A stretch of DNA of 64,000 nt from Nitrosomonas sp. (lineage in GTDB: Bacteria; Pseudomonadota; Gammaproteobacteria; Burkholderiales; Nitrosomonadaceae). Under the pieces are notes generated by a model. It did not search any database. It worked only from the letters and a program-made list of their open reading frames with translations, and was not told the origin of the DNA. The stretch covers positions 275,177 to 339,176 of the forward strand of contig NZ_JAHBZY010000001.1 of assembly GCF_019635155.1 (NCBI RefSeq). Direction: 5' to 3'. Made by a program: the position numbers and the translations under genes. Positions 54,997 through 63,720 of this stretch are shown one piece after another; the first letter of the stretch is position 1; each line of letters starts with the position of its first letter.

Positions 54997-56826
54997 TCAA
55001 CGGAAATCCATGTCTCCGGACATGAGCCACCAACGGTCTCGTAACAATTCGATGGATGGCGCACTGTCCCAGATACTGGCGGGAATGCGGAAGTCCAAAG
55101 CTTGTTGAGTGCCGCCAGTTGCAGCAAAGGGTGTTGCAAAATTTTCCGTAATCCGGCAGTAAAGCCGCTGATGACCGTTAATACCTGCCAACCGCCTGGC
55201 GTGCACGATCAATTCGGGGATTTCGCTAAGCGCTGCTATCAGATCAACGACTTCGCAACCAGTGGAATCGTAATGCAGTACAAATATTCCTCGTGCTTTT
55301 CCGCCAAATCGGTTTTTTACTAACACGATTTGATAGTGATTCGTGGGGTGATTCAGGTAGCGATATTGCAAATAAGACCAATCGCGGATGCCAACGAGGG
55401 ATTCGGATAAATCTTGGGCCATTTGTTGCCAGCAGTGGTCGACAGTGGCAGCGGCATTAGGGTCGTCCGCTTGATCAATCGCATATAATCGGGATTTGAT
55501 GCGAGGCCACTTGGATAACGGGCTCCAGGAGAATTCGATCATCCTGCCGACTTCTGCGTAAAGTCCGTGCCGTTCCGCAACTCTCATTGCCCGTTCATTT
55601 GGAAAACCGAATCCCACCAAATAGGGTTTGTTGTAACCAATGTAATGCTCCAGAAAAGTCGCAGCCATCAGAAAAAAAGGACCTTTCTTAGTCAATGTGC
55701 CCCGCTCGGTGCTATCGACCATGACATCACCGATTTGTACCGCTGTTTGTGATTGACCAAAGAAAAGAATTTTTCTCGCAATACCGCCATAATGGGCGAT
55801 TAATTTTTGATCCCGCCAAACTCCGATTTCCTGCCCTGGAAGTGTATTGTATTTCCAGTGCCAGACAGTCGGAATCATGTCATGATCAAATGTTTTTTTA
55901 AACAACTCAAGCAATTCCGGCATTTGATTTTTTCTCAGAAGTTGTAAACGCCATTTGGGTTGCGTCTTTTTTCTAAACTGCAGTAGTGCATAACCGGCTT
56001 GGTTGTTGTTGTACATATCGCGGCAGACTTGATTGGATTGCTCGAGCTGCGCAAGTTGCTCGTGACTCAATAGCAGATCTCTGATTAATCGCTGCCGGTG
56101 TGTGACGATGATCTGCAGCAGATAATCCAGCATTGGTGCTGCTGAAGCGGATAAATCCAAGCGCTCGACCAATTCAAACCCGAATCGCTCAGCCAATGTG
56201 ATCATATGATCGAGTTGTGGAAGGTTTCTGGGGTTACGTATGGCTGCATCGTTTTTCAGCAAAAACTCACCCATCATAAGCAATTGCCCGGATTGCGCTA
56301 ATAAATCTTGTGCTTTGTTGAGAATTGATAGCGGTTCAATCGGTTGGGTTGTTTCTTTTAATAGAATGGCAGTCAGACTTTCCGGTTCGGCTTTGTAAGT
56401 TTCCAAAGAGTGATTGCTGACGGAAATGTCCGTTCCTAAGGTACTTTGAAGATAAGCTATCTGTTGAGTGTCGGCGGTGATTCCGTGAACCATGTGGCCA
56501 CGCTGACTTAACACTGAAAGAACGGTACCCAGACCGACACCGACTTCAAGAATTCGCCCGGGAGGCGGTGGAAGCTTGGTCAAAATCAAATCTGTGGCAA
56601 ATTGTTGCGCACTGTGTAAGCGGGTGATGGTTGGTGAGAATAAACCATAATGAAGATCAAAAACTTTGCCTTCTTGCAGCAGCATTGCGTGTGCGTAGAC
56701 ATTATAAGGAAAAACAAAATTTCTGCATGGCGACGGCAAAACCGCAGTCGCGGATACCCCATAATCCGCTTGCCGGTAGAGCTGTATTTTCGATTTCATC
56801 AATTTGTGATCCACTGATTTCGTCAT
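54997..56826 (-). CDS. Fusion of a class I methyltransferase and a GNAT acetyltransferase
   Basis: 609 residues. The N-terminal third has the SAM loop 'ILEVGVGLGTVLSVLSQRG' near residue 90. The C-terminal half (from about 295) reads as a GNAT domain ('NQMPELLELFKKTFDHDMIP', 'IGVWRDQKLIAHYGGIARKI', 'YLVGFGFPNERAMRVAERHG'). It could methylate and acetylate the same sugar, for instance capping the exported glycan. It is ten bp downstream of wzt, which is compatible with a terminal modification that signals export. The exact acceptors are unknown. Confidence 0.8.
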   Translation of the reverse strand: MTKSVDHKLMKSKIQLYRQADYGVSATAVLPSPCRNFVFPYNVYAHAMLLQEGKVFDLHYGLFSPTITRLHSAQQFATDLILTKLPPPPGRILEVGVGLGTVLSVLSQRGHMVHGITADTQQIAYLQSTLGTDISVSNHSLETYKAEPESLTAILLKETTQPIEPLSILNKAQDLLAQSGQLLMMGEFLLKNDAAIRNPRNLPQLDHMITLAERFGFELVERLDLSASAAPMLDYLLQIIVTHRQRLIRDLLLSHEQLAQLEQSNQVCRDMYNNNQAGYALLQFRKKTQPKWRLQLLRKNQMPELLELFKKTFDHDMIPTVWHWKYNTLPGQEIGVWRDQKLIAHYGGIARKILFFGQSQTAVQIGDVMVDSTERGTLTKKGPFFLMAATFLEHYIGYNKPYLVGFGFPNERAMRVAERHGLYAEVGRMIEFSWSPLSKWPRIKSRLYAIDQADDPNAAATVDHCWQQMAQDLSESLVGIRDWSYLQYRYLNHPTNHYQIVLVKNRFGGKARGIFVLHYDSTGCEVVDLIAALSEIPELIVHARRLAGINGHQRLYCRITENFATPFAATGGTQQALDFRIPASIWDSAPSIELLRDRWWLMSGDMDFR

Positions 56827-56836
56827 ACCTCAACTA

Positions 56837-58099
56837 TCAAAGCGTATTTTCCCATCGATGCGGTATTGAGAAATAACCTTGTAAGCGGCTTGATTGTTTT
56901 ATTTGAAGCGTGGCTGCCGCGATCGCGGTATCGTAAATGTGCAAACCGCGTTCACACATCAGATAGATATTAACCAGATATTCACCTTTGAGTAATGGTA
57001 TTTCATCTAACTTAAGATTGATTTCGCCCATTCCTTCCGTTGTCCGGTGCAGGACGAATTGATCTTCCCATGTTGCTGCGCTGGTAATCGTTCGACCATC
57101 CGGTGTTTGTAGCGTCATCGCGACATTCGGACAGGGCAGTGACGGATCGGAAGCGAAAGCAATCGATACTTGGATGCTGGATTCGCCGCTCATGATACTA
57201 GCATGCGTGTTCGCATCATTTTCTTGTAGCGCTACTTTTAATAATCTGGCGGTACCGGAAGGCGGTTTGCAATTTTCAGAAGTAATGACTTTATTTGTAA
57301 AAGGAGTAGGCGCATCGTTCGCTAAATTGGGTGTGTTTTTATCAAGAAATGCTTGATAAGCGGTCACTACTTCGGCTGATTCACCGTCAAGCATGATTCG
57401 ACCGCGATTAATCCAAATGGTGCGAGCGCACAGCGATTCCACTTGGAATAATGAATGCGAGCAGAACAATATGGTTTTCCCGGTGTCGCGCATTTGCATA
57501 ATCCGTGCAAATGATTTACGGGCAAAAGCACCATCACCGACAGATAAAGCTTCATCAATCACCAGGATATCCGGATCAACGTTAATCGCTACGGAAAAAG
57601 CCAAACGGACATACATGCCGCTGGAGTAAGTTTTCACCGGCTGGTCAATAAAATCCCCGACACCCGAAAAATCGATGATGTCGTCAATTCGATCGGCTAT
57701 TTCTGACTGACTTAATCCCATGATGGTTGAGCTCATCAAAATGTTTTCTCGCCCGCTGAATTCAGGATTGAAGCCGGCTCCAAGCTCTAATAAGGCGGCA
57801 ATCCGGCCATTGACTTGAACTTCACCGCTTGTGGGCGTTAATGTGCCGCAAACCAATTGTAGCAAGGTGGATTTTCCGGAGCCGTTCTGACCGACAATAC
57901 CAACCACTTCTCCTGGCATAACGGACAAATTGACTTCGTGCAGCGCCCACAGTTCACGAAAGAACCGTCGTGGCCCCAGCCATTGATGCGGCCATAAAAA
58001 CTGCTTAAGCCGATCTTTTGGATGCTGATACAACTGATAGCATTTCGATAAATTAACAGCCTGTATCGCGGGTACAGGATCAACGGTATTAAAGGACAT
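56837..58099 (-). CDS. wzt: Polysaccharide ABC transporter ATP-binding protein Wzt
   Basis: About 420 residues. Walker A 'GIVGQNGSGKSTLLQLVCGT' near residue 70, signature 'YSSGMYVRLAFSVAI' and Walker B 'DILVIDEALSVGD'. Residues about 290-415 form a Wzt_C-like beta domain ('SIQVSIAFASDP', 'GMGEINLKLDEIPLLKGEYL'), which in O9a-type systems binds the terminal modification of the chain. Start is the ATG at 58099 rather than a TTG two codons upstream. Overlaps wzm by 11 bases. Confidence 0.94.
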   Translation of the reverse strand: MSFNTVDPVPAIQAVNLSKCYQLYQHPKDRLKQFLWPHQWLGPRRFFRELWALHEVNLSVMPGEVVGIVGQNGSGKSTLLQLVCGTLTPTSGEVQVNGRIAALLELGAGFNPEFSGRENILMSSTIMGLSQSEIADRIDDIIDFSGVGDFIDQPVKTYSSGMYVRLAFSVAINVDPDILVIDEALSVGDGAFARKSFARIMQMRDTGKTILFCSHSLFQVESLCARTIWINRGRIMLDGESAEVVTAYQAFLDKNTPNLANDAPTPFTNKVITSENCKPPSGTARLLKVALQENDANTHASIMSGESSIQVSIAFASDPSLPCPNVAMTLQTPDGRTITSAATWEDQFVLHRTTEGMGEINLKLDEIPLLKGEYLVNIYLMCERGLHIYDTAIAAATLQIKQSSRLQGYFSIPHRWENTL

Positions 58100-58919
58100 C
58101 AGCAAAACCTTTTCGGGTTTTATGAAACCAGGTCAATCCCACCCAGGCGACGAAGGCAGCTAATGCATAATAGGCGATAAGACCGATCCAATCCGGCATT
58201 TGACCATAGAGAATGATGCTTCTGGTTTGTTCGATGATGAATGTTAAAGGGTTGAGAAACAGGTAGTCGCGAATTGATTCCGGCAGTGCGGAAGCAGGAT
58301 AGAAAATCGGACTGAGAAACAACAACATGGTTAAAGCCAAACCGATAAACTGACCGATATCGCGTACAAAAACACCGATAGAAGTGAGCATCCAAGATAA
58401 TCCCATGGTGAGTAATACAAACGGAAGTACGATGATGGGCAGGAGTAGCAGTGTTAGATGAATGGGATGGTTAACGATCAACAAAAAAATAGTCAGTACT
58501 AAAAAACTGATTCCGGCATGGAATAGGGCTGATCCCAAAGAAACCAGCGGCAAGATTTCGAGAGGAAAAATCACCTTTTTCACATAATTAACATTTGACA
58601 GTATTAGTCCGGGTGCGCGGGATAAGCATTCAGAGAATAAATTAAAAAGTATGAGGCCGGTGAATAGCAGTAGTGCAAAGGAAAATTTATCTTCGTAAAT
58701 ATCGCTATTTTGCGGATCGAGCCGCACCTTAAAAACGACGCTAAAAACGAAAGTATATATAGCAAGCATCAGGATGGGATTGATGAATGTCCATAATAAC
58801 CCCAAGAATGAGCCTCGATATCGGCCAATGATCTCTCGTTTGATCATTTGTACGATCAAAGGATAGTGTTGTCTCAAACTAGAGAAATGACTTAGAAAGT
58901 TGAATTTGAATTGCTGCAA
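58089..58919 (-). CDS. wzm: Polysaccharide ABC transporter permease Wzm
   Basis: 276 residues with six membrane helices. The start 'LIVQMIKREIIGRYRGSFLG' (R-x-R-Y-x-G-S-x-L-G) and 'PIFYPASALPESIRDYLFLN' are the ABC-2 polysaccharide-exporter motifs. With Wzt it moves an undecaprenyl-linked glycan to the periplasm. First gene of the minus-strand surface cluster, divergent from the S-layer-like gene. Confidence 0.94.
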   Translation of the reverse strand: MQQFKFNFLSHFSSLRQHYPLIVQMIKREIIGRYRGSFLGLLWTFINPILMLAIYTFVFSVVFKVRLDPQNSDIYEDKFSFALLLFTGLILFNLFSECLSRAPGLILSNVNYVKKVIFPLEILPLVSLGSALFHAGISFLVLTIFLLIVNHPIHLTLLLLPIIVLPFVLLTMGLSWMLTSIGVFVRDIGQFIGLALTMLLFLSPIFYPASALPESIRDYLFLNPLTFIIEQTRSIILYGQMPDWIGLIAYYALAAFVAWVGLTWFHKTRKGFADVL

Positions 58920-59426
58920 GAAATTGAATAATGAAAATGACAGTCAGTATGCCTTATCTATCATAAGCAAAAAATAATAATTTATAAAGATTACTACTAC
59001 TGAAGTTTGCTAATAATACTGGGTGATAGGTACTGCATTGTGTAATATTTGATCGATTTGTGTGGTGTCATTTACGTTTGATGCTTTGTTTATCATATTT
59101 TAACGAATGTAGGTAGATGGGATTTGCAGTTGAAGTTAAAAAAACATTTGCTATGCCGGTTTCTTGGATTAATCACCTAAAATCATTGTTGTTATCATTC
59201 GCAACAATGTTGCAAATAAGCAACATTTCAAGAGAAAACTTCCCTGGCAGACTTGCAATGAGAGATTGTTTTGGGCAGAATGCACTTTAACTTGGCTTTT
59301 GTGGTAATTTCTGCTAGGCAAATTGCTGGTTTTCACAGAGGTTACAAAGAGACATAGTGAAAAGTGAAAAACTTGCAAGTAATTTACTTTCGTAATTATT
59401 TTTAATTTTTATCAAGGGAGCTCCCC
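58920..59426. other. 507-bp divergent intergenic region between wzm and the S-layer-like gene
   Basis: AT-rich. GCAACAATGTTGC (59201-59213), with stem GCAAC/GTTGC, followed by another GCAACA, is the clearest small hairpin. Near the + strand gene the ribosome-binding site AAGGGAG (59414-59420) lies in the perfect palindrome GGGAGCTCCC (59416-59425), one base before the ATG. I could not identify a convincing -35/-10 pair for either direction. The length suggests a long untranslated leader or regulatory region for a highly expressed gene. Confidence 0.5.
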
Positions 59427-62045
59427 ATGGCTATAAATGATGCACAGAAAACAGAAATTTTGAAGGTTGTTGCAGGTTTGTTCAATGCAGCACCAGGCGG
59501 GATCTATCTAACTGATTTGGCAAATTTTGTTTCGAATGGTGGAACCATTCAGCAATTATCCAATGCATTAGCTGGACTCCCGATTTTTACCACAAATATT
59601 TTGGCTGGAAAAGTAACGGTAGAGGATCAGGTTGGTGTCCTGATGGACCATTTTGGTTTGACCGATAGTGAGGATGCAGCGAGTGCAGGCGCGCAGGCGC
59701 ATAACTACTTCCATACTCGCCTCGAAGCGGGTGACGGTTTTGGCGATATCGTCTACGACGCGGTGACTTTTTTATCGACAACGACTGATCCGGTATTTGC
59801 CGACACCAAAACATTGCTGGAAAATAAAGCATTGGTTGCCGATGCTTTTTCTAAAGTAAGTACTTCAACCGATTTTGATACGCTTCAGAAAATTTTGAGT
59901 GATGTGACTGGCACAGCACCTTATACGGATGATGATGTGCAAGCAATATTGGACGGAGCGGGTGGCATTGGAAAAACCTTTACGCTTACCGTCAATCAAG
60001 ATAGTGGCTCTGCTTTTACTGGTACGGCAGGGGTTGATGTTTTTGAAGCCGCAGCTCAGAATGTCTCCGGTACACTGACCAATACACTGCAAAGCGTTGA
60101 TTCAATCGATGGTGGCGCCGGTATTGATTCCCTGAATGCGACTTTGGCGCAAAATGCTACTGTAGCTGCAACGATCAAGAATATCGAGAAGATTAATGTA
60201 CGGTTTGCAGATGCTGGTGCCGTATTGGATTTATCCAACACCACTGGTGCAACCACAGCGACTGTTATTGACAGCACCACAGCGGGTACCGTTAATAACA
60301 TCGGTGATATCGCATCCTTAGCTGTTAAAAATCAGAAGCAAGATGTCGCTATCGGCGGTACAGCAGGTACTGCGACGACGATCGCTTTGAATCTGGATAC
60401 GGTCGGTACCGATACGACAGCGATTGTTTTGGACTTGGGTAAAAATAATGCCAGCAAAGCGACCACTGCTAATATCACGGCAAATAATGCTTATGTGGAT
60501 GTGAATTCGACGAATGCCGATGCGATTACGACTGCAACGATTGCAGCATCTGGCGATAACGCACTGACCTTTACCGATAGCGGCGCATCCTTGACTAGTG
60601 TTACTGTTACCGGCAGCGGTGCGGTGGATCTGACAGGCGCGGCGCTGGCAGCGGTTACAACCTTCGATGCTTCCGCTTCGACAGGTGCTGTTAAAGCTGA
60701 ACTCACGCAAGCGGCTAAAGCTGTCACCATTACCACGGGTAGCGGTAATGATGTGATTGATGGTGACGCGATCGCGACAGCAGGTTCCTCGGCAAACTTG
60801 GGCGGCGGCGATGATACCCTTTTCGTGGGTGCAAATTTGGCAGCATTCGACAAGGGCGCGAATGGTGGCGACGGTACCGATATCATCAATATTACCGATG
60901 GTTCAACATTGACTTCCACCACTGCTAACTACATCACAAACTTCGAAACTCTGGATGTTTCCGGTGGTACGGGTAATTACGATGTTTCGCTGAATAGTTT
61001 TGCTACAGTGCAGATTGATGAAGCGATTGCCGGTGCATTAACAGGCGATATCGATTTCAAAAATGCTGCGGATACTTTTGTGCTGAACATCGCAAGTAAA
61101 GCGGAAACAAACGCTAACTTCGATGTTGTGAAAAACATTACTGTGACTGGTAAGGATTACACCGGTACGACTGCCAAAGGAACTGCTGAATCGTTCACGC
61201 TGGCTGCCACAATTAATGACGGCAACAAAGATAACGCAGCGGACGGTGATATCAATGCACAAACGGTGACGGTGGCGGGTGTTGAGAATTTAACGGTCCA
61301 AGCTAAAGTCGGCACGCTGGATGGTGGTACCGATGCGTTGGAAGCTTCGAAACACACATTGACCGCGAAAATCGTTGCGACCGAAGCTGAAACCTTGACG
61401 ATTACCGGTGATGCTTCTGTCGATCTTTCCAGCGTAACCACCATCGGCGTAGTAACCAAGGTAAATGCCAGTGGCTCGACAGGCAATGTGACGGTAGACT
61501 TGTCTACGCATGCTAAGAGTGTTGCTTACACCGGTTCTGATGGAGTGGATACTTACACTGCAACAGCGACGGGTGATACGATTTATTCTGGTAAAGGTGC
61601 TGACGTGATTGATTTGACAGCGTCAACAGGCGCAGCTCGAGATACCTTCGTGCTGAAAGCCGCATCCGATTCGCAACTGACCGATACCAGTAAAGACGGT
61701 AAGATCACACTTGGTGCCGATACAGGTTTCGATGACATCACCAAGTTTGATATCGGTGGTACTGCAATAACTGATCGTCTGGATCTCACTAATTTTGGTT
61801 TCACAGGCGCGCAACGCGGTGTCGAGAATGTCAGCGCGACAGTTGGCAATACAACTGATCTGACCAGTATTGCAGATCTTTTCAGTTCTGTGGCCGGTGA
61901 TCGTGGTGTAGCTTATACAAATATTGGTGCCGATAGTTACGTATTTGTCGATGCTAATAAAGACGGTAACTTTACGGCTGCTGACGATATTGTTATCAAA
62001 TTAACAGGTATTACCAGTATCTCCGAAGTTGACGTTAACTTCTAA
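59427..62045 (+). CDS. S-layer-like, calcium-binding beta-repeat protein, probable type I secretion substrate
   Basis: 872 residues without Cys or Trp, rich in Ala, Thr, Asp, Gly and Val. Residues about 1-185 are a helical head ('ILKVVAGLFNAAPGGIYLTD'). The rest is Thr/Asp-rich beta repeats with RTX-like pieces: 'DGGAGIDSL' (about 226), 'TGSGNDVIDGD' (437), 'GGGDDTLF' (458) and 'GKGADVIDL' (722). Near the end 'DANKDGNFTAADD' (about 841-853) is an EF-hand/dockerin-like Ca loop, before a hydrophobic C-terminus. There is no N-terminal signal peptide. This matches S-layer proteins exported by type I systems, such as RsaA. The transporter lies 13 kb away in the same locus. Confidence 0.8.
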   Translation: MAINDAQKTEILKVVAGLFNAAPGGIYLTDLANFVSNGGTIQQLSNALAGLPIFTTNILAGKVTVEDQVGVLMDHFGLTDSEDAASAGAQAHNYFHTRLEAGDGFGDIVYDAVTFLSTTTDPVFADTKTLLENKALVADAFSKVSTSTDFDTLQKILSDVTGTAPYTDDDVQAILDGAGGIGKTFTLTVNQDSGSAFTGTAGVDVFEAAAQNVSGTLTNTLQSVDSIDGGAGIDSLNATLAQNATVAATIKNIEKINVRFADAGAVLDLSNTTGATTATVIDSTTAGTVNNIGDIASLAVKNQKQDVAIGGTAGTATTIALNLDTVGTDTTAIVLDLGKNNASKATTANITANNAYVDVNSTNADAITTATIAASGDNALTFTDSGASLTSVTVTGSGAVDLTGAALAAVTTFDASASTGAVKAELTQAAKAVTITTGSGNDVIDGDAIATAGSSANLGGGDDTLFVGANLAAFDKGANGGDGTDIINITDGSTLTSTTANYITNFETLDVSGGTGNYDVSLNSFATVQIDEAIAGALTGDIDFKNAADTFVLNIASKAETNANFDVVKNITVTGKDYTGTTAKGTAESFTLAATINDGNKDNAADGDINAQTVTVAGVENLTVQAKVGTLDGGTDALEASKHTLTAKIVATEAETLTITGDASVDLSSVTTIGVVTKVNASGSTGNVTVDLSTHAKSVAYTGSDGVDTYTATATGDTIYSGKGADVIDLTASTGAARDTFVLKAASDSQLTDTSKDGKITLGADTGFDDITKFDIGGTAITDRLDLTNFGFTGAQRGVENVSATVGNTTDLTSIADLFSSVAGDRGVAYTNIGADSYVFVDANKDGNFTAADDIVIKLTGITSISEVDVNF

Positions 62046-62052
62046 TTGGTTA

Positions 62053-62074
62053 AAGGCAAACTGCGGTTTGCCTT
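62053..62074 (+). other. Perfect 9-bp hairpin with tetraloop after the S-layer-like gene
   Basis: AAGGCAAAC (62053-62061), TGCG loop, GTTTGCCTT (62066-62074). No T-run follows, so this is probably a 3'-end stabilising hairpin; a second hairpin with a T-run lies 17 bases further. Confidence 0.6.
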
Positions 62075-62090
62075 GCTTGAGGATAGAATT

Positions 62091-62125
62091 AAAACCCCGT
62101 CTCCTGTAAAAGGGGCGGGGTTTTT
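62091..62125 (+). terminator. Rho-independent terminator of the S-layer-like gene
   Basis: AACCCCG (62093-62099) pairs with CGGGGTT (62116-62122) around a 16-base spacer, followed by T5. It comes about 50 bases after the stop and separates the S-layer-like gene from the methyltransferase gene. Confidence 0.8.
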
Positions 62126-62181
62126 CGTTGCCGATAATCGGCTCCTATTTCAGAAGCGCAAATTAAGTGAAGGGAATTTCG

Positions 62182-63717
62182 ATGAGCAACTGGACCGCAG
62201 GATACGTGGCTGATATTGGATATACGTATGGGTATTACACCGAATTGAATCCGCAGCGGCTCAAATTGCCATTTCTCGCAACCGGACAAGCATTACCCGA
62301 AGTGAGAACAGCGTGTGAGCTTGGATTTGGTCAAGGAATGAGTATCGCTATGCATGCAGCCGCATCGCAAGTATCGTGGTATGGAACTGACTTCAACCCA
62401 AGTCAGGCAGGTTTTGCTCAAGAGATTGCCGCTGCCGCTGGCGCAGATGCAACGCTTTACGATGAAGCATTTGAAGATTTTTGTTCTCGCACGGACTTGC
62501 CTGAGTTTGACTATATCGGCTTACATGGCATATGGAGTTGGATAAACGATCAGAATCGCCGCGTTATTATCGATTTCCTGCGGCGTAAATTGAAAATTGG
62601 CGGAGTATTGTATATCAGCTATAACACGCAACCGGGGTGGGCGGCTATGGTGCCGATGCGCGAGCTACTCAACTTGCATACGGAAGTGATGGGTGCCAGC
62701 GGACAAGGGATCGCAAACCGTATCGATGCGGCTTTGGATTTTGTGGAACGGATGCTTGCCACCGATCCGCTTTATAGCAAGATCAATCCACAGGTTGTTG
62801 AGCGTATAAAACGCATGAAAGAGCAGAGCCGTCATTATCTGGCACACGAATATTTCAATCGCGACTGGCATCCCATGTCATTTGCCCGCATGGCGGAATG
62901 GCTTTCAGCTGCAAAACTTGGTTTTACTTGTTCCGCGCATTATAGCGATCACGTTGATGCCGTGAATCTCAGCACAGAACAACAAGCGCTTCTGCGGGAA
63001 TTACCGGATGCTGCATTCCGGCAATCTGTCCGGGATTTTATGTGTAATACGCAATTTCGCCGTGATTATTGGGTGAAAGGTGAACGTCAACTAGGTACAT
63101 TTGACCGAGGTGAGCAACTCAGGGCGCAGCGTGTCATGTTGACAACGGAAAAAACATCAGTGGAACTGAAAGTAGGGGGCGCCCGCGGAGAGGCGACACT
63201 CAACGAGGATGTTTACCGACCTATACTGGATTTGCTGGCAGATCATAAGCCGCGCAGTCTCGGCCAAATCGAGTATGAAATGAAAAAGGAGGAACTGGTG
63301 TTTGCTCAAGTGCTGCAAGCAGTGATGATTCTGGCGGGTAAAGGCGACTTAGGGATTCTGCAAGACGATACAGTTATTAACAGAGCGAAACGAGCTACTG
63401 ATAAACTGAATCTTTATTTGCTGAATAAGAGCCGTAGCAGCAGCGATATCGCTTATCTTGCGAGCCCTCTTACCGGTGGTGGCATATCGGTCAGCCGTTT
63501 TCAACAGTTATTCTTACTTGCGCGTCATCAGGGACACAAACAGCCACATGAATGGGCGAATTTTGCGTGGCGGCATTTGGAGATACTGAATCAACGTCTT
63601 ATTAAAGAAGGAAAGAGTCTCCCAACATCCGAAGAAAATATCGCCGAATTAACACATCAAGCGGTAGAATTTTCGGAAAAGCGCTTGCCTATTCTGAAAG
63701 CACTGCAAATTGTGTAA
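62182..63717 (+). CDS. Class I methyltransferase with methyltransferase regulatory domain (possible protein lysine methyltransferase)
   Basis: About 511 residues from the ATG with AAGGGA upstream. The start 'YVADIGYTYGYYTELNPQRL' and SAM loop 'ACELGFGQGMSIAMHAAA' with 'GTDFNPSQAGFA' are followed by 'YIGLHGIWSWINDQNRRVII' and, from about residue 215, the regulatory domain ('YFNRDWHPMSFARMAEWLSA', 'RRDYWVKGERQL'). I recall this layout from Rickettsia PKMTs, which methylate lysines of OmpB. Position right after the S-layer-like gene suggests that protein as substrate; this is inference. Confidence 0.85.
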   Translation: MSNWTAGYVADIGYTYGYYTELNPQRLKLPFLATGQALPEVRTACELGFGQGMSIAMHAAASQVSWYGTDFNPSQAGFAQEIAAAAGADATLYDEAFEDFCSRTDLPEFDYIGLHGIWSWINDQNRRVIIDFLRRKLKIGGVLYISYNTQPGWAAMVPMRELLNLHTEVMGASGQGIANRIDAALDFVERMLATDPLYSKINPQVVERIKRMKEQSRHYLAHEYFNRDWHPMSFARMAEWLSAAKLGFTCSAHYSDHVDAVNLSTEQQALLRELPDAAFRQSVRDFMCNTQFRRDYWVKGERQLGTFDRGEQLRAQRVMLTTEKTSVELKVGGARGEATLNEDVYRPILDLLADHKPRSLGQIEYEMKKEELVFAQVLQAVMILAGKGDLGILQDDTVINRAKRATDKLNLYLLNKSRSSSDIAYLASPLTGGGISVSRFQQLFLLARHQGHKQPHEWANFAWRHLEILNQRLIKEGKSLPTSEENIAELTHQAVEFSEKRLPILKALQIV

Positions 63718-63720
63718 CAA

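Noticed and set aside
59228-59246. Sigma-54 promoter candidate near CTGGCAGACTTGCAA
   Set aside because: The GG and GC elements do not have the required ten-base spacing.
60491-60922. Long antisense open frames inside the S-layer-like gene
   Set aside because: They arise from the biased codon use of a Thr/Ala/Asp-rich repeat protein and show no family features.
59427-62045. Reading the large beta-repeat protein as an RTX toxin
   Set aside because: No acyltransferase gene, no hydrophobic pore domain, no lipase or protease motif, and few scattered repeats; the composition fits a surface-layer protein better.
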